DNA of 64,000 bases from Lactobacillus corticis. Its GTDB lineage: Bacteria; Bacillota; Bacilli; Lactobacillales; Lactobacillaceae. Every line of letters starts with the position of its first letter. Position 1 is the first letter of the stretch. The notes under the pieces are model-generated. The model saw only the letters and a list, made by a program, of their open reading frames with translations. It searched no databases and was not told the DNA's origin. A program made the position numbers and the translations under genes. This document shows, one piece after another, positions 25,553-33,712 of the stretch. The stretch is taken from contig NZ_BMAY01000002.1 of the NCBI RefSeq assembly GCF_018327645.1, positions 62,001 to 126,000 of the forward strand. The letters are read 5' to 3'.

Positions 25553-26610
25553 ACTGTCGGCATTACTTTCGTAGCTAACAATTCAATATTTTCCTTTACT
25601 TGATCTAATGGTACCCCACCAAAATCAATCTCAGCAACAAATCTTTGGTGGTGGTACATCTCGTATTGGAAGAGGATCTTATCAATAACTTCCTCAGGAC
25701 TACCAATCATCATACTCTGTTCCTTGCCAACGCTATGGTCAAAGACAATCCGTGGAAATTCCTCGCCACGAACCGCACTCCAGCCAGCATTAAGGTAAGG
25801 GTACATTTTATCCATAGCCGTTTTAGTGTCTTTTCCAAGCCCCATCAGACCAGCGATAGTTAGCGGAAAATCAGCAGGATCATAACCTGATTTTTCCAAA
25901 CCTAACCGCCAACCTTTGACACCTGGATAAAAGTACTTGCTTGGTCCTGAAAGGGTCGTCAACATCATCGGAATACCGTCCAACCCTGCCTTAATTGCAG
26001 ATTCATCGGGACCGCCAACGGCACGCCATACTGGTAAATGTCCACCCTTTGGCTGCGGGATAATTTCAGCTTCCCGCAAATCTGCCCTAAATTTGCCTGA
26101 CCAATTAATCTTTTCACCTGGCTTAGCTTCATTGAGCAGCTTTAAGAGGTGCATTTTTACTTCGAACAGCTCCTCATAATCATTGACGCTGTAACCCATC
26201 AAATCGTAAACCCCGGTTCTCGAACCGCGTCCGGCAGCAATTTCTGCTCGGCCATCGGAAAGCAGATCCAAGGTCGCATATTCTTCGTAAACCCGCACGG
26301 GATCATTGGTTGACAATACACTAACGGCAGAAGTTAGCTTAATGTTCTTCGTTTGCGCTGCAATTGCTCCTAAAATTACTTGGTTAGCTTGCCCAGTAAA
26401 GTATTCCTGGTGAGATTCACCAACACCAAAGACATCCAGCCCTGCTTGATCAGCAAATTTAGCAGCTTCGACGATTTCATTGATTCGTTCTTGGTTGGAC
26501 AAACGTCTGCCAGTCTTGGGATCAGCGACATGGTCAGCTAAGGTGTACAAGCCAATTTCCATACCTTTTGAAGTATCAATACGGTAGTTTTCTTTCATCG
26601 CTTTGTTCAT
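25531..26610 (-). CDS. LLM-class (luciferase-like) flavin oxidoreductase
   Basis: A 359-residue TIM-barrel flavoprotein of the bacterial luciferase-like family: MEIGLYTLADH, VFGVGESHQEYF, AEIAAGRGSRTGVYDLMGY (phosphate/FMN region) and PVWRAVGGPDESA. Members are FMN-dependent monooxygenases or reductases of unknown physiological substrate in lactobacilli. The ATG at 26610 has AGGAGG 6 nt upstream; the longer open frame crosses the promoter. The promoter overlaps a perfect inverted repeat (26669-26687), so it is probably under repressor control. Confidence 0.9.
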   Translation of the reverse strand: MNKAMKENYRIDTSKGMEIGLYTLADHVADPKTGRRLSNQERINEIVEAAKFADQAGLDVFGVGESHQEYFTGQANQVILGAIAAQTKNIKLTSAVSVLSTNDPVRVYEEYATLDLLSDGRAEIAAGRGSRTGVYDLMGYSVNDYEELFEVKMHLLKLLNEAKPGEKINWSGKFRADLREAEIIPQPKGGHLPVWRAVGGPDESAIKAGLDGIPMMLTTLSGPSKYFYPGVKGWRLGLEKSGYDPADFPLTIAGLMGLGKDTKTAMDKMYPYLNAGWSAVRGEEFPRIVFDHSVGKEQSMMIGSPEEVIDKILFQYEMYHHQRFVAEIDFGGVPLDQVKENIELLATKVMPTVKKYTKE

Positions 26611-26659
26611 AGGTAAGCCTCCTAATCTTGAAAAAAGTTCATCTATTTCTATAATCAAG

Positions 26660-26688
26660 ATTATATCCTGCTTACTTTTAGTAAGCAA
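26660..26688 (-). promoter_or_regulatory. Promoter with overlapping palindromic operator
   Basis: TTGCTT (26688-26683), 17 nt, TATAAT (26665-26660). TGCTTACT-AAA-AGTAAGCA (26669-26687) is a perfect 8-3-8 inverted repeat covering the -35 and spacer. TACT-N-AGTA arms recall HxlR/DUF24 redox regulators; no such regulator gene is in the window. Confidence 0.65.
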
Positions 26689-26781
26689 TTATTTTGAACA
26701 AAATAAAGGTATTTAAATCCTATTTCGTTTTAAGTGATTTAGAATTAAATGTAGGATATTTATAGTACAAGGATGGGTCTC

Positions 26782-26940
26782 ATGTCAGTTATTGGAATTA
26801 TTATGATCATTGTCTCCGGTATAATGTTGTCTTTGAAAAGAATGCGGCAAAACAACATTTTACTTTACTCCTCTATATTTGTATTAATAATAGGACTTAC
26901 CCTATTAATCATATCTTTGATTACTTTTACTAATATGTAA
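26782..26940 (+). CDS. Small two-helix membrane protein
   Basis: A 52-residue reading frame, MSVIGIIMIIVSGIMLSLKR...NNILLYSSIFVLIIGLTLLIISLITF: two hydrophobic helices joined by a basic loop. AAGG lies about 10 nt before the ATG, and a -10-like TATAGT is at 26761. Unknown function. Its design resembles the 57-residue protein at 27432-27605. The DNA after its stop is half of a hairpin cut by the IS remnant. Confidence 0.5.
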   Translation: MSVIGIIMIIVSGIMLSLKRMRQNNILLYSSIFVLIIGLTLLIISLITFTNM

Positions 26941-26961
26941 CAAAAAAGCCGAGATTTCGAC

Positions 26962-27378
26962 CAATGCCATTAAGTTAAGACATTGACAAATCTGTCGACA
27001 CTTTTTAAGACATTTATCGAATTGTTTTATTCGGTAAGTGTCTTTTCTCCTCTGTCTAAGGGGCGTAAGATAAAATATCGGCGCCAAATACAACAAGCCA
27101 TTCTCCCATATTTAGAATTAGCTTAATCAGGTCAACGGTATTGAGCTTGCGACAACGGGTAAAAGCCTTATCCCAAGTAGAGAAAGCATGAATATTAGTG
27201 GCAATTTTATTGATAATACGCCCTTTCTAAAATTATTTGAAAGACCTGGAAATTTAAACAGATGAAGTGAGAAGTGGCATTTTCTTCTCACTTTTTATTT
27301 TAGAAAGAAAAAGACCGAATCAAAATAATTCGGTTCGTAAAGTCCAACCTTCGTCAATGTCTTAACTTAATGACATTG
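26962..27378 (-). mobile_element. Internally deleted insertion sequence (IS4-like) with terminal inverted repeats
   Basis: A 417-bp element bounded by 26-bp inverted repeats (26962-26987 and 27353-27378, one mismatch, core CATTAAGTTAAGACATTGAC). Inside on the minus strand is a fragment with the look of an IS4-family transposase N-terminus. No direct target duplication is visible. The flanks are half-hairpins that do not belong together, suggesting a deletion next to the element. It is non-autonomous. Confidence 0.8.
27056..27226 (-). pseudogene. Transposase N-terminal fragment
   Basis: An open frame without start codon reads KIATNIHAFSTWDKAFTR.RKLNTVDLIKLILNMG and then switches to an unrelated tail ending LSYAP-stop. 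The RKL..DLIKLILNMG pattern is the conserved start of IS4-type (DDE) transposases in lactobacilli. The catalytic domain is deleted. Confidence 0.7.
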
Positions 27379-27431
27379 CCCTCAGTGGAATTCTGCTTTT
27401 TAACGATTGCGTATTTTGCTTACCAGTTAGG

Positions 27432-27605
27432 TTAAAATTTATGCAATAAGTCTGCGCCTGCTGGAGTAGCTAAGAATATTGCAGCCATAATAAAAATCAC
27501 TCCGACAATAATCAAAAAAATTCGATAGTTTTTATTAGACTTAATTCCGGCAGCAAGTATTCCAATCCCGATAATTAAAGTAAAAATCATCAAAAAGAAA
27601 CTCAT
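27432..27605 (-). CDS. 57-residue membrane protein at the end of the peptide/ABC operon
   Basis: MSFFLMIFTLIIGIGILAAG..SNKNYRIFLIIVGVIFIMAAIFLATP..: two hydrophobic helices with a basic hinge. Its ATG overlaps the stop of the ABC ATPase (ATGA), and GGAGG lies before it, so it is clearly translated with that operon. Possible accessory or immunity protein; function unknown. Confidence 0.75.
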   Translation of the reverse strand: MSFFLMIFTLIIGIGILAAGIKSNKNYRIFLIIVGVIFIMAAIFLATPAGADLLHKF

Positions 27606-28279
27606 TTTTCCTCCCCAATTTCTAAAACATGCGAGTTCGCCAACTTTAAAATTCTATCATGTTGCTTAGCAACATTGGAGTCGTGGGTCACCGTTAAGAC
27701 AGTTTTTCCGTTTGCAATTAGTTTTTTGAATAACTGTAAAATAATATTTGCATTATCCTGATCCAGCGCGCCCGTTGGCTCATCTGCCAAAATCAACTCT
27801 GGATCGTTAATCAACGCCCTGGCCGCAACGACACGTTGTTTTTGACCGCCAGATAGAGTATTAGGTTTTTCATCAAGCAGATCATAAATTCCAAGATTTT
27901 TGGTTAAATTAACCAATCGTGTTTGAAAATCTACGTTTTCCCTTTCTTTTTTCGATAAATAAACAGTCGGTAGCAGAATATTCTCACGAACTGTCATCCG
28001 ATCAATCAACAACGGCTCCTGTAAAATAAATCCTAGCTTGGTATTTCGATAATGAGCCTGCTCTTTTTCACTCAAATCAGCAACATTAGTATCAAATAGC
28101 AACACTTGACCGGTGTAATCACTATCAAGCAACCCAATAATGTTCAAAATAGTCGTTTTTCCTTCTCCTGAAGCACCAATTAACGCTGTCATAGTGCCGG
28201 CTTCTAAGGAAAAAGCAACATCTTCAAGGATAGTACGCTTATACTTTTTTCCAAGTTTTTCAATCGTTACAACACTCAT
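27602..28279 (-). CDS. ABC transporter ATPase (MacB/LolD class)
   Basis: 225 residues: Walker A GASGEGKTT, signature LSGGQKQRV, Walker B LILADEPTGALDQ and switch VTHD. It overlaps the permease gene by 4 nt and the 57-residue protein by 4 nt. With the FtsX-like permease it forms a peptide or lipoprotein-handling ABC unit, often linked to antimicrobial peptide export or immunity. Confidence 0.92.
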   Translation of the reverse strand: MSVVTIEKLGKKYKRTILEDVAFSLEAGTMTALIGASGEGKTTILNIIGLLDSDYTGQVLLFDTNVADLSEKEQAHYRNTKLGFILQEPLLIDRMTVRENILLPTVYLSKKERENVDFQTRLVNLTKNLGIYDLLDEKPNTLSGGQKQRVVAARALINDPELILADEPTGALDQDNANIILQLFKKLIANGKTVLTVTHDSNVAKQHDRILKLANSHVLEIGEEK

Positions 28280-29505
28280 TTTTCGGACATCCTCAACAAT
28301 AAAGGTTCCTTATTAAACCTATAAATTAAAATTACGGAGATCAATACCAGAAATACGAAAATAAAAATAAAGCAGATCAATAAAGAAATTCCTTCAATTC
28401 CAGGTAGCGGTGAAGATAACATCAACCTGGAATCTTGCTGAACCGCACCACTAGTCAGCATTCTTGAATACGCCAAAGAATACAATGAGACTGGAATCAT
28501 GATGACTATTGTCAGGATAAATTGATACAAAATAGCTGCAGTATAAATTTGAGTTGGTCGCATACCTAAAGAAACTCTAAGCGCAATATTCTGTCTCTCT
28601 TCTTCCAAACTCTTCCATAAATTAACAGATATCATCCAAGAAGAAATAAAGAAAATTATCAAACTAAAAATCAGCAAAGAGGTGCTTCTCTTTGTATAAC
28701 TAGTATAAAATTCTTCAAGATTATTTTTAGCAGAATAAAACTTCACATTAGCAAAAGAACGTTTAGCTAAGTATTTTTGTATTTTCTTAACATTGGCTAA
28801 CGACGTTCTGTAAACTAATAGATCTTGCAGACCAGAATATAATTCGACTGCATTAAAGGTCTTTTTATCAGAACTTCTAAGTGGCCTAATAATTGCATTA
28901 TTGAAATAAGTATAGCTATCAGGTTCATAAATTGAGGCGATCTTATTGTTTTTCGCTAAAATCCCTATTACTTTTATTTTTTCATTTTTACCTGTACCTG
29001 AGTTATAAATCTTATAAGTTTTGCCTACATGTGCAAATCTGTGTAAATTTGGACCCACTAAAACTGGAATTGGTGCGTAGCCATTATTTTTAAAACTTGT
29101 CTTTGTAAAATTGTGCCCTTTACCAATTTTTATGTTGTAAAAATTAAAAAAATCTTCATTCACCGTATGAATGCTATATTCAGCTGTTCCCAAATTGGCA
29201 TTCATAACAATATGCATTGAATAACTATAATTGCTATCTAAATACTTTATAAAAGACCTGGCTATTTCATCTGATTTCTTGGCATTTTTTATATTCTGAT
29301 CCGTCATCTTTTCCGGCGTCTGATCATTACCTACGAAGGCAGTCTTAGCCACAAGAGACCTCAATTCTGTTCTTCCCTGAAATGCATATAAATTTGAACG
29401 CACTAAGGTATATGAAATAAAGGTATATGAGATTAGGGTCAATGCGGTCAGCAACGTTAAAAGTACGCGCTTAGCAAAGATATTTTTTATAAATTCAAAG
29501 TACAT
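28276..29505 (-). CDS. FtsX/MacB-like ABC permease
   Basis: 409 residues. One N-terminal helix (about 13-35) is followed by a ~220-residue extracytoplasmic domain and three C-terminal helices (about 270-400), the classical FtsX permease layout; SLEEERQNIALRVSLGMRPTQI is the coupling segment. It overlaps the upstream gene by 11 bp and the ATPase by 4 bp, so the operon is tightly coupled. Confidence 0.88.
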   Translation of the reverse strand: MYFEFIKNIFAKRVLLTLLTALTLISYTFISYTLVRSNLYAFQGRTELRSLVAKTAFVGNDQTPEKMTDQNIKNAKKSDEIARSFIKYLDSNYSYSMHIVMNANLGTAEYSIHTVNEDFFNFYNIKIGKGHNFTKTSFKNNGYAPIPVLVGPNLHRFAHVGKTYKIYNSGTGKNEKIKVIGILAKNNKIASIYEPDSYTYFNNAIIRPLRSSDKKTFNAVELYSGLQDLLVYRTSLANVKKIQKYLAKRSFANVKFYSAKNNLEEFYTSYTKRSTSLLIFSLIIFFISSWMISVNLWKSLEEERQNIALRVSLGMRPTQIYTAAILYQFILTIVIMIPVSLYSLAYSRMLTSGAVQQDSRLMLSSPLPGIEGISLLICFIFIFVFLVLISVILIYRFNKEPLLLRMSEK

Positions 29506-29959
29506 CCTTACCCCTTATGCTATAAGCATCCAACAAACAATACCAAAGAAGCATCACTATAGTACGAACTATTTGTATTGTAAGCTGAATTATTGATAGA
29601 GTATTTTTTTCTAAAAGTACAAGTAAACAAAAGGCAACCACATCAGCTAAAACTATGAGCCCCAGGGACTGCATTCTAATCTGCTTGCTTGTAGATCCAA
29701 TAAAAAATCTTATTTTTCGTTCTTTTTTGGTTTGCATGAAAAAATGATATATCCAAAGAAGTGACATCAAATCAGTGAATAATAATATAAACACTGCAAA
29801 AAAATGATTTTCTTGAAGAGTATTAAAATACCTATCTAAATAAGCCGACGACTCATATCCTCGGTAAGGCCTAATACAAATTCCCCACAGAAATTGGTTA
29901 ACAAGTTCGATTAGTTCTATCTCAATAAAGTTCTTCCAGGAAATAAATCTTTTTGACAT
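29495..29959 (-). CDS. Membrane protein of the peptide/ABC operon
   Basis: 154 residues with about three hydrophobic helices (about 50-70, 92-115, 122-145) and a basic loop TKKERKIRFFIGSTSKQIRM. That loop resembles the coupling loop of FtsX permeases, so this may be a half-permease partner. There is no ribosome binding site; the ATG lies 12 nt after the stop of the tiny peptide frame, which suggests translational re-initiation. No family recognised. Confidence 0.75.
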   Translation of the reverse strand: MSKRFISWKNFIEIELIELVNQFLWGICIRPYRGYESSAYLDRYFNTLQENHFFAVFILLFTDLMSLLWIYHFFMQTKKERKIRFFIGSTSKQIRMQSLGLIVLADVVAFCLLVLLEKNTLSIIQLTIQIVRTIVMLLWYCLLDAYSIRGKDVL

Positions 29960-29971
29960 ACTTTTTTGCTA

Positions 29972-30104
29972 TTACTTAAAACTATAACTAAATTTAGTCT
30001 TAGGAGCGTTCCGATGCTCAAATGTTGTTGCTAATACATTTGAAGCTGGGATTAAACTAATTGTTATCACAACTATGACAGCCATTTTTTAAAAAAATAT
30101 TCAT
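29972..30104 (-). pseudogene. Tiny secreted peptide gene, apparently frameshifted
   Basis: GGAGG precedes the ATG at 30104 (MNIFLKN...), but that frame stops after about 15 codons. Removing one A from the A6 run near 30087 gives a 44-residue precursor: MNIFLKMAVIVVITISLIP, ASNVLA, then TTFEHRNAPKTKFSYSFK. This has a clear signal peptide and an ~18-residue cationic mature part. Alternatively translation could start at the ATG at 30085 (37 residues), which lacks a ribosome binding site. First gene of the ABC operon, directly behind a consensus promoter; a bacteriocin-like or signalling peptide is the likely origin. Confidence 0.55.
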
Positions 30105-30135
30105 AAATATCCTCCAGAAAGTAATAATTATTTTT

Positions 30136-30163
30136 ATTATAAAGCTAACATTTAATCTGTCAA
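30136..30163 (-). promoter_or_regulatory. Strong promoter of the peptide/ABC operon
   Basis: TTGACA (30163-30158), 16 nt, TATAAT (30141-30136): both hexamers are perfect consensus. The leader to the GGAGG is about 20 nt. Confidence 0.85.
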
Positions 30164-30358
30164 CGATTTTTTAAATTTACTTTTAACATAAAAGACTCTA
30201 ATAATATTTTTTGCAATTGCTTCTTTCAGCTTATCAAAGGTAAGAAAGCTAAGTTTTTTTACAGCTAAGCTTATCCAAATTGAATGTTTGCAACGCTTCG
30301 CTAGTCCTATGAGAAATCAAGAAAAATTCACCTATAAGATAATATCATCAAAGAAAAA

Positions 30359-30392
30359 AGAATCGCATAGAGTTTTACCTCTAACCGATTCT
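30359..30392 (-). terminator. Terminator after the 121-residue membrane protein
   Basis: AGAATCG-GT-TAGAG / CTCTA-TG-CGATTCT stem followed by TTTTTTC on the minus strand. The remaining 30164-30358 holds repeated AGCTAAG motifs but no gene that I can support. Confidence 0.8.
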
Positions 30393-30434
30393 CAGTAGAT
30401 ATTCATAATCAAGATAATTTGACAACGAGCCATC

Positions 30435-30800
30435 TCAAGCCAGCCGCTGGTTCACTTCCGCTAATAGCAGCAAGAAAATCAAAACCAGTAGATTCTGGAC
30501 TAACACACCGCCACCAAAGGCAATCTGGCTGAAAAAGCCCACTGCAATCAATAAGATAAATGCTGAAAACATAGCAAGAAACGTCTTCGTGATCAGCGTA
30601 TGGCTGCTGTAGGTCAAATACAGTTCAACCAATAGCATCACGATCCCGATAACATGGCCGATGATGGTCGGAACAAAGTCATTCCAACCCATTTCCTTTG
30701 CTGAATTGATATAATCTGATAAATTCAAACCCATCACTATCAGCAAAAATAGGATAGCAATCGTCAACAGTCCCCTAAGTACATATTTACAAATTTTCAT
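30435..30800 (-). CDS. Four-helix membrane protein of unknown function
   Basis: 121 residues with four predicted helices (about 8-27, 45-63, 70-90, 95-115) and short loops. GGAGG precedes the ATG. No family recognised. It lies between a TetR regulator and the peptide/ABC operon and has its own terminator. Confidence 0.75.
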   Translation of the reverse strand: MKICKYVLRGLLTIAILFLLIVMGLNLSDYINSAKEMGWNDFVPTIIGHVIGIVMLLVELYLTYSSHTLITKTFLAMFSAFILLIAVGFFSQIAFGGGVLVQNLLVLIFLLLLAEVNQRLA

Positions 30801-30985
30801 TATGATATCCTCCCTCTAATAGTTTGTGATCTTATAGGCATAAGATGGATGAAACGATTTAGAAAAATAATTCATCATATTATGTTGTCGAAGCCAAAAT
30901 ACCTTTGCTAGTTATTATTATTCCTCGTTTTTACAGCGCTTTCAACAATTGCTCATTTTTCAAAAACTATCTTTCTACTGAAATG

Positions 30986-31576
30986 CTAAAATAATACTTT
31001 CATCTTCTTATAGTCCAAAATTTCCTTGCCTAAAATGGCCACGATCTCATCCGGATCCTCTTTCTTGCCACCACTAATCCAAGCCGACAAAGTTCCGATC
31101 AAGATGCTAATCCGCATTGATAGGAAGTAAGATCGTTCAACTGGACTGATTTCATCATTGTAGTAGCCCTTTTCCTGCATATATTCAACCACCATTGGTG
31201 AAGCCCGGTTAAAGGATTTATAGATGATATCGACCCGGTTAATTGAAATTAGAATTTCAAAAACTTCCGAATTGTTATACCAGTAGTTGAAAATAAACCG
31301 GACAAAGCCTAAATATTCCATTTTTTCAGGATTGTGCGGCAAGTCAATATAGCGCTTAAGTACGTCAGAAAAGCTGTCATCACTCTTCCAGGTCAGAATA
31401 TCAATCAATTCGTCAAAGTTGCGATAAAACGTACTCCGACCGACTTGGGCTTCATTAGTCAGCTGGCTAATGCTGATATTTTCCATATTGTAGCCCTTTT
31501 TTAGTAAGCGCGAGAGGCCTTGATAAAGTTCCTCTGCAGATCTTTTAGCTCTTTTGTCTTCTTTGATATGGTACAT
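30986..31576 (-). CDS. TetR-family regulator, divergent from CocE-type hydrolase
   Basis: 196 residues with an N-terminal helix-turn-helix (ISISQLTNEAQVGRSTFYRNFDELIDIL) and a helical ligand domain. The ATG at 31576 follows AAGGTGAT; the longer frame would include the shared promoter. An inverted repeat (31642-31659) overlaps the -10 of the divergent hydrolase gene, so repression of that gene is likely. Confidence 0.85.
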   Translation of the reverse strand: MYHIKEDKRAKRSAEELYQGLSRLLKKGYNMENISISQLTNEAQVGRSTFYRNFDELIDILTWKSDDSFSDVLKRYIDLPHNPEKMEYLGFVRFIFNYWYNNSEVFEILISINRVDIIYKSFNRASPMVVEYMQEKGYYNDEISPVERSYFLSMRISILIGTLSAWISGGKKEDPDEIVAILGKEILDYKKMKVLF

Positions 31577-31622
31577 TTGTATCACCTTTTGTTTCTTATT
31601 GTACTTATTTTTTATGAAACTA

Positions 31623-31659
31623 TTGTACCACATAGTCAGCAATGATACATTAGTACCAT
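31623..31659 (+). promoter_or_regulatory. CocE-type hydrolase promoter with TetR operator
   Basis: TTGTAC (31623-31628), 17 nt, TACATT (31646-31651). ATGATAC-ATTA-GTACCAT (31642-31659) is an inverted repeat with one mismatch across the -10. Confidence 0.55.
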
Positions 31660-31710
31660 AAAGTTGTGAAACAAATAACCCATAAGTATGACACGAAAGG
31701 ATTTACTAAT

Positions 31711-33597
31711 ATGACTGAAGAAAAGACTCAAAGAAGAGGCATCTTGCATGACGCTAACGGTAAAGAAATCAGTGTTCCGTTAAGAAACGTTCTGCCTACT
31801 ACGGCTAAGCGGGTTCGTTATCCAGGATTTAAACCAGGGACTGAACTCTTGAAGAAGGGTACGGTCCGTATGCCAGGCTACGCTCCACTGCCAGTTGACA
31901 TTGTCTTTGAACGTGATGTTCCAATTAAGTTATCAAACGGCAATACAATCTACACCGACGTCTTCCGGCCAAACGACGACAAGGAACACCCAGCCATCAT
32001 GACCATGAGCCCTTACGGTAAGGAAATCGGTGGCCAATGGTTAGACGATGTGAAGTTCCGGGCCGGTGTAAAAAAGAATCAAACTACGGGTTTGCACAAG
32101 TTCGAAGGTGCTGACCCTGGTTACTGGGTTCAATACGGCTACGCCATTGTTAACCCAGACTTGCAGGGTGCCAACAAGTCAGAAGGCTTTATCCACTTCT
32201 TTGGTAATGACTATGGCCGTGAAGGTGCCGAAATCATTGAATGGATTGCCGACCAAAAGTGGAGCAACCAAGCTGTCGGAATGAGCGGTAACTCATGGTT
32301 AGCTATTTCTCAATGGTTCGTTGCCGCCCAACATCCAAAGCACTTGAAGGCTATTGCTCCTTGGGAAGGCCTCAACAACGCCATGAACGAAGTTGGTACC
32401 CACGGCGGTGTACCAACAGCTGAATTCGTTGAAATCTTGACTGATACTTTTGCATCTGACACTGACGGTGTTGAAGACGACATCGCTGCTATGCAGGAAC
32501 ACCCATTAATGGATGACTACTGGAAAGACAAGATAGTGCCTCTGGAAGAAATCGACACTCCGGCTTACATCGTGGCCAGTTACACCAACTTCATCCACAC
32601 TTACGGTACGTTTGAAGGCTGGCGCCGGATTTCATCCAAGGACAAGTGGCTCAGAGTTCACGACATCCAAGAATGGCCTGACTACTACACCAAGGAAAAC
32701 GAAGACGACCTGCGCAAGTTCTTCGACTACTACTTGAAGGGTGAGACTGACAACGGTTGGCAAGATACGCCAAAGGTTCGCCTGTCAGTCTTGAACCCAG
32801 GTGGCAAGAACATCATCAACCGGGAAGAAAACGAATTCCCATTGGCACGGACTAAGTACACCCGTTTGTACTTAAACGATGAAAACCGAAAGCTGCAACT
32901 TGAACCTGTCGCCAAGGAAAACGTCTTAACTTACAACTCAGACGATCCAAAGAAGCGCTCAGTTACCTTCAAGTACCGCTTCCCAGAAAAGACTGAAATT
33001 ACCGGCTACATCAAACTTCGTTTGTGGGTATCAGCACTCGATGCCGACGACATGGATCTGCATGTCACAATGAGCAAGCTTAACCCATTAGGCTTTAAGT
33101 ACCCTAGCGTTTCAGGCATGGAACCAGTCGCTAACGGCTACATGCGCGTTTCAATGCGTGAATTGGATGAAGAAAACAGCACCGAATGGAACCCGAAGCA
33201 AACGCTTGAAAAGTCAGAAAAATTGCAACCGGGCGAAATTGTGCCAATTGACATTTCAATCTGGCCGATGGGAATGATCTTCGGCAAGGGCGATATGCTT
33301 GAATTGAAGGTTGAAGCCCACAAGATCGGCTCCATGAAGGATGCTCCATTTGCTTCAATGTTCGGCTCAGCTAAATTGGAAGTTCCAGCTTTGGATGAAA
33401 ACTACACTTACGATCCAAAGACCGAACACCCGAAGATGGTTGAACTCGGCGGGGACAGTGAAGAAGTATCAAGCGACGGTGAATACAACATCGAACACCG
33501 GATGCCGAAGGACGTCAACAAGGGCCGTCACGCAATCTACGCCGGCGGCAAATACGACAGCTACCTGTTAGTTCCAGTCATTCCTCCAAAAGACTAA
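31711..33597 (+). CDS. CocE/NonD-family (peptidase S15-type) hydrolase
   Basis: 628 residues. The alpha/beta-hydrolase domain (about 70-370) has the nucleophile elbow GMSGNSWLA; the C-terminal jelly-roll domain (about 390-620) is typical of X-Pro dipeptidyl-peptidase/CocE proteins (SVTFKYRFPEKTEITGYIKLRLWVSA). There is no signal peptide. AAAGGA lies before the ATG at 31711. Codon choice is strongly biased (many AAG, GAA, GGT, AAC codons), like highly expressed genes. The substrate may be an acylated small molecule or peptide. Controlled by the divergent TetR regulator. Confidence 0.88.
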   Translation: MTEEKTQRRGILHDANGKEISVPLRNVLPTTAKRVRYPGFKPGTELLKKGTVRMPGYAPLPVDIVFERDVPIKLSNGNTIYTDVFRPNDDKEHPAIMTMSPYGKEIGGQWLDDVKFRAGVKKNQTTGLHKFEGADPGYWVQYGYAIVNPDLQGANKSEGFIHFFGNDYGREGAEIIEWIADQKWSNQAVGMSGNSWLAISQWFVAAQHPKHLKAIAPWEGLNNAMNEVGTHGGVPTAEFVEILTDTFASDTDGVEDDIAAMQEHPLMDDYWKDKIVPLEEIDTPAYIVASYTNFIHTYGTFEGWRRISSKDKWLRVHDIQEWPDYYTKENEDDLRKFFDYYLKGETDNGWQDTPKVRLSVLNPGGKNIINREENEFPLARTKYTRLYLNDENRKLQLEPVAKENVLTYNSDDPKKRSVTFKYRFPEKTEITGYIKLRLWVSALDADDMDLHVTMSKLNPLGFKYPSVSGMEPVANGYMRVSMRELDEENSTEWNPKQTLEKSEKLQPGEIVPIDISIWPMGMIFGKGDMLELKVEAHKIGSMKDAPFASMFGSAKLEVPALDENYTYDPKTEHPKMVELGGDSEEVSSDGEYNIEHRMPKDVNKGRHAIYAGGKYDSYLLVPVIPPKD

Positions 33598-33670
33598 TTA
33601 AACTTAAACCTATTTTCCTAATCTAAACACATCTATTTCAATAAGCTCCAGCAACACAAAAAGCAGAACT

Positions 33671-33692
33671 CCTCAGTGGAATTCTGCTTTTT
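33671..33692. terminator. Bidirectional terminator (stem begins near 33659)
   Basis: AAAAAGCAGAACTCC - TCAGT - GGAATTCTGCTTTTT between the hydrolase and the convergent permease. Its 3' half (22 nt) recurs exactly at 27380-27401 next to the IS remnant. Confidence 0.85.
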
Positions 33693-33712
33693 CCTATGTA
33701 TTTAATTAGCTC

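Noticed and set aside
26905-27096. 63-codon minus-strand frame starting MLYLAPIFYLTPLRQRRK
   Set aside because: It spans the inverted repeat and the deleted IS end in a different frame from the transposase fragment; no start signals.
29972-30104. Lactococcin 972 precursor gene
   Set aside because: The product is far too short (44 against ~90 residues) and lacks the recognisable mature motifs; called an unclassified peptide instead.
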